From Tenebrio molitor (taxonomy: Eukaryota; Arthropoda; Insecta; Coleoptera; Tenebrionidae): a stretch of DNA of 64,000 bases. The DNA is taken from the NCBI RefSeq assembly GCF_963966145.1, contig NC_091050.1, positions 23,374,001-23,438,000 on the forward strand. Reading direction: 5' to 3'. Position 1 is the stretch's first letter; every line of letters starts with the position of its first letter. This document shows positions 36,700 through 51,000 of the stretch, one piece after another. A program made the position numbers and the translations under genes. The notes under the pieces are model-generated. The model worked only from the letters and a program-made list of their open reading frames with translations, made no database searches and was not told where the DNA came from.

Positions 36700-38903
36700 G
36701 AATCAATAATTTCAACAACAATTTATAGCCATTAAAAACGCGTATGCTCAAAATTTGTTCAGATAAACAGCTGTCAATTCAACAAGTAAAGAACACGTCA
36801 CAAGGATTATTTTATTACAAGTGGCGCACATTGTTATCGAGGGCCACCAATGGTATACTGAAGAACTTGAAAAAATTAACGTGGAATCTTTGGTATTTTT
36901 TATTGGATGACTTAACCCGACAATCATTTATAGATACCCTGTATATTATTATTACATATACCTATCATAATTATAGTATAATTTTCTTATCTCGCAAACT
37001 AATTTCAGTTCTTGTAATAAAACTCAATTTTCGACGAGTCAACAACTAAAATATTCAAATTAAGTTGTAACATGTAATGATTTTTCGTCAAAATTTTGGA
37101 CCTATTATTTCAAGTGTCGGTCATTCTGAATAAAAATATAAATTAACTGTAACATTTTCGGATTCATTTCCGGTGTAGGTAGCGTTTCCAAATCAAAATA
37201 TTGTCAGCGCATTGTTGACAATACCGTGTTTCTCCTGTGAATATAATGAAAAACTGCAGTGGCTGTCACGAGTGAAATGTATATTCGGAAAAATAGCAAA
37301 TAGACAGCCAGCTTGAAACAAAAATTGTACATTTTTTCCAGCCGTAACGCAACTTCAATTTTTAACCTTAGGTCGTTTCAATTACATGTTTTTAAAAACC
37401 GTACGAACGACTATCAAAAGCATCGAACTAAACGCTTTTATTTGTTTTCCAACGGTCGAATAAGTTTCACATTCTGCAACAGTTACAACGTGAAACCTGA
37501 TTAATTTGTCAAATACGAATGCACTGGTTGTTCACGGCGCCATAAAAGGACTTTACAATATTTTGCTTAATGTCGCTGAACAAGTAACGACAAGAAACGC
37601 GTTTCATGTTTTTGTTGACAATCCTTGTTATTTGTCCTTACAAATGACAATAATTAAAATTATAGAACAATTAAAACAAGAAAACAGTAGAACATTATCC
37701 ACACAATTAGCCACACCGAACCGGAATAATTTTCGAGAAGTTGGGGAAAACCTTTCGAAACTCCCATAAATATTTGAAAGTTGAAAGTGTGCTTTGTCTC
37801 TTTTCAAAACATTTAAAATGGAACTTAGAACGGCTGAAAAGCTACTTCAGAATTCAGACAATGTTAACAGTGAGGACTGAAATGACGAAGAATATTAAAT
37901 TTGAATCGGTACATGATTAAGACGAAATTAAAAGCTTTTCGGAAACTTGATCAAGTTAAATTTATGTCTGCGAAAAATTAGTGGATTTCACCGCAACTCC
38001 CGGAAAACTTGAAGATGTTATTTTTCCGTTCGACATTTGCATAATCAAATCGTATTTAAGAACGGTCCGTGACATAATCATTAATAATAGTTTTTAAAAA
38101 ATTATTACTCATGCAGGATTCGAAACGAGGTTAAATGCGTTCCTGTCAACTAAAATTAAGTTTTATGGGAACATGTGTTCGTTGTTAGGAAGAGATCGTT
38201 TTCCAGTTATTAATTCTGGATATTTTATAGATCACACTTTGCCCCCGTACAAGCACAGGCAAATTAATCCCGTTCGAAGAAATTGTTTTGGTGGAGCGCT
38301 CTTCAAATTTACCACACGATTCGAAATTTTCAAATCGACTTCGGTGAATGCTTTATGTTATCCCGGAGTACCTACAGTAAGATGACTACAAAAGGCAAAC
38401 AGCTATATCGCGTTACTAGATGCAATATCACGGCAAATTCTGCTGGAGTAGGTCTTTGTGATATCCTACACCGCCCCACGTGAAGAGGCGGAATATTCGA
38501 CAATGGCGGAGTCCCCGATCCGACAAGAGCCCCCTGAAAATTGATTTCGATTCGGTTTAGAATATCAGAAATTTACCTGCGCCGATCGGGTCCTTTTTTC
38601 CGAAAAGGCGCCTTTATCGCGAATTAACAGAAATCAAATCGAATTAATAATACCGCTGGAAGTCGGTCGTTATTAACTATAATAAATTTCAATTACTGCA
38701 GCTAATCGCCGCTTTTCACGCCAAGCATTCCGCCAAGAAAGCACGTATTGTGAATTCAATTCATCAAGAATACTTTCATGTATATTACGCTAATAAATAG
38801 AGCCGAGCTTCCGGAGTATAACTCCGTGCTAGGCACAGGTCGAATTAGGCCAGTGGCGGCACAAAACCCTCCCTCTTTAATAACATTAAATTGTTTGTTG
38901 CAG
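36700..38903. other. no recognised gene; last stretch before the first perlecan exon
   Basis: Becomes less AT-rich after about 38150. No LDLa or signal-peptide exon was recognised. A lone TACCCTGTATA-type transposon end lies near 36938. Confidence 0.45.
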
Positions 38904-39020
38904 AGTCCCAGTGCAGAGGCGACCAGTTCTCTTGTAACGATGGCCAATGCATCCAAGTCCAGCAGCGCTGCGATGGTCGACCGGACTGCCGAAACGGCCA
39001 AGACGAATACAACTGCACCG
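38904..39020 (+). CDS. trol: perlecan exon: LDLa module 1
   Basis: Acceptor TTGTTGCAG and donor GTATGT. Phase 1 in and out, 117 nt. Encodes one LDLa module with six cysteines (CRGDQFSC ... CIQ ... RCDGRPDC ... QDEYNC). In LDLa modules the acidic C-terminal loop (here DC..GQDE) binds calcium. First perlecan exon I can recognise in the window; it must be preceded by at least one upstream exon. Confidence 0.9.
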
Positions 39021-42000
39021 GTATGTCTCATCGTTGCACTTTTTCGAGAATGATTTGCACTGTGCATGCACTGAGCTTCTCGAATGCACAAAAGCTTCGT
39101 AATGAGTGTGCTTTGAAGCATCTTAATCGATTTGCAGAGACTTGTGATTTATAGCATGATGCACACACACAGATTACAGCTTACAGATTTTGTCGTCGAA
39201 AGTGTGTTTTGTCGAGTTAGTGTAGCTTTTTGATTGTACCTTTCAATAACGCGCAGGAATACTTCGACAGCTACATTTTCTTGCTTCAATTAAACACAAC
39301 AAACAAACTTGTGACAGTTAACATAAATTTGCATGTTCACACAACACAGCGCCGTGCGGTGATGACGAATTCACATGTCAGGACCGAACTTGTATCCCCC
39401 TAACATCAAAGTGCGATTCAAAATACGATTGTCAGGATTTGTCCGACGAGCGAAATTGTCGTAAGTGTTAACAAGACCCACTTCCCTTCGTCTATCTTGT
39501 CTTATAACTTCGAATAACGACTCCATTGGTTTCGCCCTTTCTGTCTCATCTTACAACACCCAACCACCCCCCAAAAACGACTCTACCACTGACCCAACAA
39601 CATCTGTAATCAAGCCCCAAGTGTTCTGTCATCGTTGTTTGCTTTAGGATGCAATTATTAATCCAAACCAGCCAGGTGAAAGTTGCCTCCAAAAATAAAC
39701 ACATCAAACATACTGACCCTTATCTCGTCTACTTTAATCGTTCCTTGTTCCGTTCATTAAACCACTTTCAAAGGACCTCTGATTTTTGGTGTCGTAAATA
39801 ACACTTCACATCCGACTAATACTCAAAAGTTCCGAACAGTCGTACAATTGTATTTGTTTCCAGCCTGCAAACCCACGGATTTCAAATGTGCGAACGGTGT
39901 TTGTATCCCTCGCAACCAAAGATGCAATGGAATTCATAATTGCCAAGATAGATCTGACGAAATTGGATGCCCTAGTAGCCCTAGTACGCACCTCTTTGTA
40001 TATTTTTTGAACTAGTAGCAACTGATAAAGCTCAAAGTGTAGAGGAAGGGTGGCGGTAGTAGTGGTGACGGTGAGGGTCTGCATGACATGTCAGTTCTGA
40101 TTTGTCATGCCGACTCCCAAAGTAGAGTTTGCATGGTCCTCGTAGAACCCCAACAGTAGCGCGTTGGCTTTGGACTGTACGACTGTGTAGGCTTGGTTTG
40201 ACTTCATCACAAAGTCCGGCCAAGAAACGATACTTTGCCTGGCACTGTTCTAATTCATTCAAATTTAGGGCCAGGAATTCCCGATTTCCAAACAGTTTGT
40301 ACGCCGGATGAGTTTAAATGTAGGGACGGTACTTGCGTGAGCTTATCGAAACGATGCGATGGAATAAGCGACTGTCTCCAATCAGAGGATGAGGAGTCCT
40401 GCGGTTAGTTTTCAAAATTTTCGGGTCATGTGTTGGTTCACTCAAAAATGTCTAGTTTTCAATTTGGTAAGCAGCACATGACCTACCGACCAGAACACCC
40501 TCGTGGGCTTTATCTTGCTAATGCTTGTTCATGCCACAGCTTTATGCAATGCAGACCAATTCAAATGCACAAATGGTGGTTGTATTGATGCGAGGAAAAA
40601 GTGTGACAAAATTTACGATTGTCCGGATGGTAGTGATGAACATACTTGTAACGGTAAGGACACACTTCTCGATTTTCCTGTTTCACTTTCGTCAGTTTCT
40701 TTTCCGACTTGAGATGTCTTCTCTGTATTTGCGCCGTCTTTTGTTCTCCTTGTCTTGTCTCTGATCTACTCCCGTCTGGCTTTTGTCTTTGATAATAATT
40801 AGTCATAGCGTAGTCACATTGTAGGAGATCCAACTGTATTGGTGTTTTTAATTTAATATTGTTGTTATTACGATATTATTTTAGTTGTAAGTGTTTTAGA
40901 TATAGACACACTCCACACAATTAAACACATTCTAATCACTTATGCATGTTTTTGGTAATTGGATGGGGCATGTAGGAAAAACACTGAGTTGTATGCCAAA
41001 CACTACGATGTGCCGCGACAAGCGCAGGTGCATTAAAAAAAGTAGCTATTGTGATGGAATACGAGATTGTGAAGATAATAGCGATGAAAAATTTTGTTCG
41101 GCCCCTTCACAAATTGTAATAAAAGGTAAAAGGTTCATTCACACGGTTAAACCAGTGTGACTGACAAATAATTGGGATCTTTCACTTTTGGCAAAAATTT
41201 TCCATTTATGTTTTTCTATTACAATAAGTCTACTACAATACATTGTGCACTTAACACAAACTAGTCTCTTGTGCTAACCACGTAACTTGATGCACACTAA
41301 CCCTGAGCACCATTTCGTGGCTGTCCGGAAATTGTCGATGTTTTGTCGGTAATTGGTAGAATCGGCGTCTCTTTGGAAGGAACGGTGACATGGACGAATT
41401 TGACTAACAGCACGATGAATGTCGAATAGAATGCAACAAAAACTCACTCCCCAGTCATTTATTTAGGTTTGCCGAGCAGTTCTTGCGCCGAAAATGAGTT
41501 TCCGTGTGCCGCCGGTTTTTGTATCATGGGCTACAAAAAATGTAACGGTATAAAAGACTGCCCTAGTGGCAACGACGAAGACAATTGCCAACCCACAATA
41601 CCGCCCGGTATGTTACACACCACCTTATTTATTAAGTTGCTTGCTGCATTTTGTAGTTGCATTTTAACATTGTCTTAATGATGAATCTCCAGTTCTTTAA
41701 CCAAATGTTTTGTTTATGCTTTTGCTTTCGATGTGACAGAACCATCATGTGCTTCAAGCGAGTTTCGTTGCAAGGATGGCCGCTGTATCGATATTAGGTT
41801 CCGATGCGACAGCGTACCAGACTGTTCTGATAATACCGACGAGATTAATTGTTACTATAACGGTGGTGGGTATAGCTCAATTTGTTTTGATAATAATAAT
41901 AGACTAGCGGTAGACCGTAAAGCACACACGACTTTGCCGAGACCATTTAGCTTTGTTTAGTTGAGATAATCACTTCTTGATGTTAAAACCCTATTACCAC

Positions 42001-45000
42001 ACGACCTCAAACGATCCCAAAAAGTCTTCAGGCTCACGATGTGACTAACCACAATGTACACAGAACTGACTTTTTGGTAATTGAGCCTGTACTGACTTTT
42101 CTTCACTTCGATGACAAGTTTTTAACACAATATCCATTTAGCATGCACCGAAGATGAAGTTCAATGCGACGACGGGACTTGCAAACTTGGGAAAAGATGC
42201 AACGGTTTGGCCGAGTGTGCCGATGGCTCTGATGAGCAAGGATGTAGTTTTTGCACCCCCGATCAGTTCCCTTGTACAGGAGGGGGCTGTATCGAGGAGC
42301 ATTTACGCTGTGACGGTACCACTCATTGTTCTGACGGCTCCGACGAGCAAAATTGCGGTATGTCGTCTTGCTTGACGTTTGATGTTTGTATGGCGGAACT
42401 ATTGACGCTATCCGTTGGTTAAATTAACTCTTCAACCAATCAGGTCACTGTCAATAGTGCAGTCTCTTTCTAGATGTTGTCTTGAACTTTCCCTAGTTCT
42501 CTTTCTCTGGTTAGACATTTCTGTTTTAATTTTTCACGTGTATGGATTAACAATCTGTGGTAGAACGTAGTCGAAGAACGCACTAAAGTCTGTACTACAA
42601 TTATTTGGTTTGCGTTTAGTTTACGAGTGTCCAGAAGATCAGTTTCGGTGTGGTACCGGAGTATGCCTAGACATCAGGCGCCGTTGCGATGGACGTCCTG
42701 ATTGTCCGGATCAGTCCGATGAACAAGACTGTCCCAGACCAGAATCACCCCGTATGTCGTAGAGCTGGTCCTCTGTAGTTCATCTAGATTTATCCACTGT
42801 AACATACATTAACTTAAACTAATTCTGCAACTGTAACACGTCTATAGATAGAAGCGTTAACCTTAACCTTAACCCTAACAATTTTTCGCCTAACTCGGAA
42901 ACGTAAATCTAGGTATCCAATAAAACAAAACGCAAAACCAGCAACTATTTAAATATGCCTTGATATTTAGTTCAGCCAACTGCAATGCAACGGTCATAAA
43001 TTAAAAATAATATTTATTGGATACCTACCATTACATTCAGTCAAGGCTGTTCTCTAACGACTGAAACTTCAAACCTACAGCATGGAAAAGGATGAATTAT
43101 CCATAAAATACAACATTTTCTTCAGTCTTTATTCAATAACCTTGGTTCTGTTATCCCTGGCACTAGATTTTAATTACCGAGACTTGTAGAACTTTGTCTT
43201 CTGTTGTAGGTAACTCTCTATCTAGTTGTGCTTCACTGTGTACCAAACCGTTACTAACTTTTCTTTCGTTGTGGTTTAGAATGCTCCAGCACACAATTCA
43301 ACTGCGGAGACTCGTGCATCGAAATGTCATTTCGTTGCGACGGCTTCCACGACTGCAGAAATGGTCTAGACGAAGAAGGATGCGGTGAGTTCTAGCAGAA
43401 ATTCTGCGGAGATTGCTGAAACAGTCTCTTCCGCAGAGCCGAATACGTGCGGAGACGACGAGTTCGCCTGCAAGGACGGCAGATGTATCTCAAACGATGA
43501 TCTGTGCAACGGCAGATCTGACTGCAGCGACGGCAGTGACGAATTCGACTGTCCACCCATCGATTTGAACCGGTGCACTGTCAACGAGTTCCGGTGCGAT
43601 AACGGGGAGTGCATACCCAGCTACCTTCAGTGCAACGGGGTGGGCGAGTGCACAGACGCATCGGACGAAAGAGGATGTCGTAAGTTTGTTTTGATTTTTC
43701 AGTTGTGATTTCTTCCTTTCGAAACTATTTTTTACCTCAAACAAATCTGTTTTCTGGCCTTTTGGCCAGGGACATGCCACGAGCCTGACTGGTTCCAGTG
43801 TTCGGACGGGGCCTGTGTTGACGTCGCCCTCCGCTGCGATAACTTCTACGACTGCCGGGACTTTTCAGATGAACAAAACTGCTTTGGTTAGAACTCTGTC
43901 CATGTTTCTTACTATTTCTGTTGACGTTTTTTAGGTGTATTTGGTGTCAGATTATTACTAGGGTTCTGTAGCAGTATTAAACGCAGTCATAGAGTAATAA
44001 AGTAGGATACTGTGTGTTTTGTAGGTATATTTTATCAAACTTAGAAATATAGATCGGTGTTGAATTTTATTCGATTTTGACCCAGTTTAGCAGTTGATCC
44101 CTATAGGCTACAGATTCTCATATTTAGTCTAACAATTGAGCGCATGATTGTTTCCCCACCTCTCGCTTTTCGATATTTTCAGTTCTTTCAGTTTTTCTTT
44201 TTTCTTTCGAAAATGTCACTGTTGCTCAGGCTTAGTTTTCAAACCTCAAATTGTTCCCACGTCCAAGCAGTCAGCAGGTCATCGGCCCCAGCAGAACAAA
44301 TCTGATGACGATGTTTTAACTTACTTGGTTTCATATATTTTACCTTATTTGTGCACGATTTGATTTTTGACCAGTGCAATTTGATGGATACCACGAAAGT
44401 ACGGACTTCATCTAAACTAGGCAAAAATGAATAGGGAATTCCACAATTTTTCTTGGAAAGTAAAATAATTGCCCTAATCCTCCCACGTACCCACGTATTC
44501 TTAAACACTAGATAAATTTAAAATGTTACAGGTACTTGAAACATTACATTTAATGTGTATATATTTATATTTTTAACACGTTTCACTACAAATTTTAAAC
44601 TGCATTTATAAAAAATTCAAAAATGGAAAAATTCCCTATTCATTTTTGCCTAGTTTCATTCAATGCTGAAGAGACAAAACAGACAAATTAAAATAATAAA
44701 GTATAATAAATAAGTTAATTTGTGCATAATTGGAAATCACGAAGGGAAAAATTAATCTCACAAATGTATTTAAAAGGTTGGGAACTGCTTTGCAGCACCA
44801 TCAGTTGGAGACTCCACGGATTAGCAAACCGAAGACCTATAGTATAGGCGGTTGCGCGCGCCATTAACGAAATCCTGCAACGAAATGCGACTTCCCTATT
44901 GGTTAGTGGAATAAAGTAACCAATAGGGAGGTCGCATTTCATTGCAGGATTCTGTAAATGGCACGCGCAACCGCCCACCAGGAAAAATATCACCTTTCCT

Positions 45001-48000
45001 ATAGAAGGAGACCCAGAACATATCTCTGGGGAGGGTACAATTTGCGAAGACAAATTATATACCTCATAACTTTGTGCAGAAAGTGAAAGCACTTTGCAAA
45101 GTTCTCTTTAGTGATAAATTAATTATTAGAGAAAGTGGAAAAACTAGTACACCATTATTTATTATAATTAAAAGGGAAAAACGTAGACCACAGTGACAAT
45201 ATATTGTGGGAAAGTCTATATTGATCAATATACGACGTTAGAAGTACTACAAAGTCCTATTCTGGGTCATGTCCTTTTTATTGACGCAACCAAAACCCTA
45301 ACATACTGTTTTTATATCGTGACAGGCAAAGAAAATCTAAAAATAGAAGCATTAATCCCCGATTTTTTTCGATTATTTCCTAATTATGAACTAATCAGTC
45401 TGGCAGCGATAGTGAGCAGACGTCTTTAGTAAAAAAATGCAAAAATTACTAACGTAAACAGCGACGAGTGAGCAAGAGGTGATAAGCACAACGCAGCGGG
45501 CAAGAAAGAGAGGGCATACCGAAATCGCCGAAAGTAAGGGAAGAAAGCAACAAGATAGAAAGTGAAGAGGGTAGGACGTCTGAAGAACACGAACCCATTC
45601 AGAAAGAGTTCCAGAACGGGAAGATGCCCAAGTAGACGCGAAGAAGGAAATAAAAGCAAGGAAATGGATAAGGAAATGAAAACCATGATGAGAGGATACG
45701 GCGGGAATAAGAGAGGGAGAACAAAGTACTAAGAAAAGAGAAAAGAGAAGGGGGAGCTAAGGAGTGAGAGAGGAGATGAGAAGAAGAAAAGAAAAATGGC
45801 AGGCAGAGGAGGGAGATTGGTTGAAAAGGATGAAAACTATAGAGGAAAGGATGGAACAAATAGAAAAGAAGGAGAAGAAAAATAATGTTACATATAATAA
45901 CCGGAATAGGGGAAATCGGAGCAAATATACAGGGGGTGGAAGAATGTTTAGAAAGGGAGATGGGGGTGAAGTGAACGTAAAGGAAGCCTTTAAAATAAAT
46001 AAAGATACGCTGATGCTGGCAAAAATAGAAACTTGGGAGCAGAAGAAGACTATTATGCTAAATAAGAGTAAGTTGAAGGACAGAAAAGGTGAGAGGATGT
46101 ATATAGATGACGATTTGGCAAACGAAGAAAGGAAAACAGAAAAGAGTTAAAAGAGGTGGCTAAAGAAAAGATAGCGGAAAAAGGGTGAAAATAGGATACA
46201 GGAAGATACGGGTAAACGGGGAATGGTTTATATGGGATGAGACTGATGAGAGAGAGGAGAAACTGAAGAAATTTTTTTAGAATGAGAGAATGAATAAAAA
46301 GATAGATGGACAAAAAAAAAATGGAAACCGGAAAAGAAGCACAAAGAGTAAAGTCGCCACCGAAAAAGTACAAATGGCAAGGTCAAGGGGCAAAAAGAGA
46401 AAAGAAAAAGGGAAGATCTGCCGGGGGAATAATAACAGGGGTGAAATTGGAGATTAAATAAAAGCGACCAGAAAAGGGAGAAGAAGAAGGAGGCATGGAA
46501 AGAAAAGTTAATATAGGCAATAAATGGTGGAGAATAATGACAATATACAGGAAACAGATGAGGATAACAAGAAGACGTGTCGAAGACTCTTGGGAGGGGA
46601 CTTCAACGGGAGAATAGCAGAAAGAGGAGCAAGAAATTGAGAAGAGGAGAGAGGGGATGGGAAAAGAAAATCCAAAAACAAGATGGAAAATGCAGATAGG
46701 AAGAGACTGATAGAATGGATCGAAAAAAATTAATGGGAGGTATTATTGAACGGGAATAAACAAGGGGACGAAGAAAGGGAATGGATCTATATAGGTAGCA
46801 GGGGGGAAACAGTGATAGATTACGGAATAGTGAACGAAGAAGCATGGGAAAGAGTAGAAGAATTCAGAATAGGAGAGAGAGTAGAGTCGGACTATCTCGA
46901 AATACTCGTAGCTTTGAGAAAGCGAAGAGGAGGAAAAGAACAGAGAAGGAAAGGGGTGGGGGATAGGAATAAAACTGTTTTTTTTTTTTGGAATTGCTGT
47001 TTTATGCTTAAAGAAAAATGTAATTAGGAATCGGAAAGCCCGTAGGGCAAAATAAAGCATTCATAATAGTAAATCTTTAAAATAAGCTAGTTAATTTATT
47101 GTCGTTTGTAAACAGTACTGTTACGTTTCATTATGAGATACTAACTTAAGTGTACATATCTCAAGAAAGACCTCCATAAGGAGTGAAACGTAAATGTAAT
47201 TGGTTTTTAAAGAATTTTTTTTGGAAGATGCATAAGTAACGAAGTACGAACAAGAGATCCATCTAGTTGCGCTGGATTATTTTACTTGTTTCTGATTTCC
47301 TTTTGTTTATTTTTGTTTTTTTCTTTTCGTATCCGTAGCTTGTCGTACAAACCAATTCCAGTGTTCGAATGGAGTTTGCATAGACGGTAATTTACGTTGT
47401 AACAGAAGGAATGACTGTAGTGACGCTTCAGACGAGTTTAATTGTCCAACTGAACGGCCGCCGTTTGTAACAGAAAGACCCACAAGGCCTTCAACACCGC
47501 CACCCATCAACTGTGCTCCGGGTTACCAACCCTGCCGCAGCGGCGACCGATGCATCCTTCGTTCGCAATTATGCGACGGTCGTGTCGATTGCAACGACAT
47601 GTCTGACGAGACCGATTGCCGTAAGTATCTCTTGGACATGCTTTGTGTACTTTCCCCAAGTGTTTGTGTGTAACCCTTTGATGTTGTGACCACCTCTAGC
47701 TGTGACTCACGATGGAAGTTGTTCGATTGGCCAATTCCGGTGCGAAAACGGCCCTTGTATAGGGCAAAAGTTACGTTGTAACGGGAAAGTGGATTGTCCT
47801 AGAGACTCGAGTGACGAGTTAGATTGCCCATTCGAATTTACGGGACCACCCAGATATCGTAAGTCGGTCGCACTACATCTCATGCGACTGACCAGTATTT
47901 TTTCTTATTCTAACAACGCCTGATGTAACTTTTAATTGGTTGCTGGAATCGGACGTAATTAATAACGACGTACATCAACAAAAATAATAACAACTAATTC

Positions 48001-51000
48001 GATTTTTCAAGACTTAGATGATGTATCATGATTCTACAGTAATTCGCTTGAAAACATTATCTAGGCCTCGGATTTGCATGCACATAAAAGGTCAAAAGTA
48101 TGCACATATTTATGCGCCACATTAGCTGTAAAATGGTAATTTCATGGAGAATCCAAGAGGAGATGCAGCATATTTAAATTGTGCCTTCTTAATGTTAGTA
48201 AAAATCACACAGAGTTTTGTACCACATATAAATGATTCCTAAATGTAAATACTGATACGCACATACATCACTAAAAATGAAAAACGTAATTTCTAGATTT
48301 CATTGTGACAATTGATAATAACATATGAAGGATTGGTGTTTATCAACCAACATTTGTTTGTATTTTTTTAAATTGTTCTCCAGATTTGCGGAAGTAAAAC
48401 TAATAGGTACTTCGCAAAACCTTGTTTTGTTTCACGGCCATTTTGTAATTTTTGCATAAGAAACTGATTATCAAGAAATGTTGTCATGTTTTTGAAAACT
48501 TTCTGCGTCAAGAAATCCTAAATTACAGAAAGATAAATAGCGCAGAAAAAATACATACCTAATATGAAGCATCAGGATTCAGATTTTTTTGTTGAAAGAC
48601 TTGTGGATGAAGCCCGAGTTTATCATTTTGATTTAGAGGTAAACACCAACCGTTTGAAGTGAAAACACAAAGACCACCTCCTCGAAAATGTAGTGTGGCA
48701 ATATCAGAAAGCATTAATAAAATTTTTCCAGAGGGAATCGTTTCAAGTAGATAAAATTCTGCCGGATGACTTTGAATAAACTGAGACACAATTTAGTTCG
48801 CCATCGCCTTAAGATATCTTGAATAAATGAATAAAAAAAAACGTGTGGGGATAAACCTTCATTTAACGATTAAATAGATATAAATAGTGTTAACTTAGAT
48901 CGTTTGAAAAAACCGAATAATCTAAATTACAAAACTTTCTTTATAATCTTATTTACAATTATACAGGGTCATTATAAATGATTGTAGTCGAAGCAAGTCA
49001 TGTCCATGTTACGAAATTTTTGCCGCTCTATGAAAACGTAACTCTAATGTGGCGTGAACTGCGAATTGTGTGAACGATGTGTATTCACTTATTTACATAA
49101 TTTTGATCATTTTCATATGGAGCGACAACCATAAATTTAGGTTCAATTTTCACACCAACTTGGACTACAATAATTTATAATGACGCTGTATATGTTTTAT
49201 CACATGTTAACATTTAACAAAATTAAAGTGTTTCTATTAAGAAAAAATAATAAAACTGAATAAACGGCACGTTTAAATCATAACTGGTTATAAAAGTACG
49301 AATAATGAAAAATAATATTATTGGGTATACTTTTGTAAACTTCGTCCAGCGATAGATTGGGAGATTTTAAATTGTATACAAAATACACTAGAACTTCATG
49401 GCAAAAATGTTACTGCTTAAAGGATATATGTATTTCAAATTTTACGTGGGCTAGGTACTACCTTCTCTACGTCGAATTTAGTGATTTTTATGTCGACCAA
49501 TCTCTCGCTGGACAAACTATAATCTTCTTTTTTTTTTGTTTTAAAGTTTACGAAAAATTCATTTTTCTACGACTAATCATGAGTCATGACTAATGTTAAA
49601 CGTACCGTTTAAACAAAAAATGGAACCTAGTGAATTGCCTACTATTTTTTATTGTTGCAGCAAAATGTGCGAGAATATTTTTCCAGCATTGTTTCTCTTG
49701 ATAAGAAATGTAAAATGAAAATATGTATGTATGTGTTTATAAAAATTTCCTGTCATTGTTGCAACACTCGTACGTCATAATTATTTTGCAAAGTCATAAT
49801 TCCCCAGTCAAGTGGCTTTTTTTAGTAAAAAATTAATAAATCAGTACAATCATTCCTATATAATAATTAATAACTATCACTTTCTTCAATGATTATTGAT
49901 TACAGCACTCGCTTATGGCTCGTGCCGCCAACTTCACCTCGTACTCACGATAAGCCATTATTACATGCTCGTTGAATAATATGTATACTGTTATTGTGGA
50001 GAATTTGCTATATTCGTTAAAAAATTATCTTCGAAGATGCCGCACTCAGTGCGATTATTTTAATTTACCTATTTGTCGACTCAACATTTTTCGCTAGGAA
50101 CTTGACATCGATTTTTCTTCGGAAAATTAAGTGATTAAGCATACATTTCAAGTTTCCAACCCAGGCATGATTTACTAGAACAATTTGATGCGGCAGACGC
50201 AAACTGATTGTTGTCAGTTTTGATCAAATTTGTTTCGATATTACATGTTTTATATTCATTTATAATTTTGAAAATTAATAAACTAACTAGAACAATAGAA
50301 ATGCCATCGCTTCCTCCAAAAGTCTAAAAAATTATTATATGTACTTCTTAATTTAGTACCTACTCTTCTTTAAATTTATGTATTTTGAAATCCTAACAAT
50401 AATAAAAATTTCAAATTTTGAGCAATCGATCGAGAATCAAGTACATTTGAAAGAAAGAACACATTCTTGTGCCTAAACAGTCTTAAAAATAGTAATATGG
50501 GAAGTCAGAACAAAATAAGTTTTGGTTCAACTGAAACAATGTTTTTTTTTTTAAGAAGAAGAAGAAATTAGATGCATTTTACGTTGAAAGCGCAAAAATA
50601 TGCAAAAACATTTCTGCAATTTGCATAAAATCCGAGGTCTGATTATAACGCAATCTTACTCGAATAAATCTCGACTAAATTTCACAAAATCAAATAAGTA
50701 TTATTGTAAAATAGATGGATATGGAGTTGAAAGGTAAAGAATCTTAACGCATTTAACATAAACGGCTTCGAAAAACATTTTTCTATTAGAAAAACTAATA
50801 TGTTCTTTTTTCTAGCAGCTGGTCCCAGCGAAGGCCTTAACTTAAGGACATATCCAAGCGATCAAGAAATCAAAGAGAGTGAGTATCAGATTTTCATTAC
50901 TCTACATCTATTATATCTGTTTAGAACTTGTTTTCTTTGTTCACCGTCACACTGTTTAGTCGTTTTTGCACTTGTACGTGTACATATTCAGCACAGTGTA

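Noticed and set aside
42853..42880. Telomere-like CCTTAA/CCCTAA run
   Set aside because: Only three or four imperfect units; too short to call an interstitial telomere.
45426..47060. Several minus-strand Ser/Phe/Leu-rich open frames
   Set aside because: They are complements of the purine-rich LINE coding strand; low-complexity artefacts, not membrane proteins.
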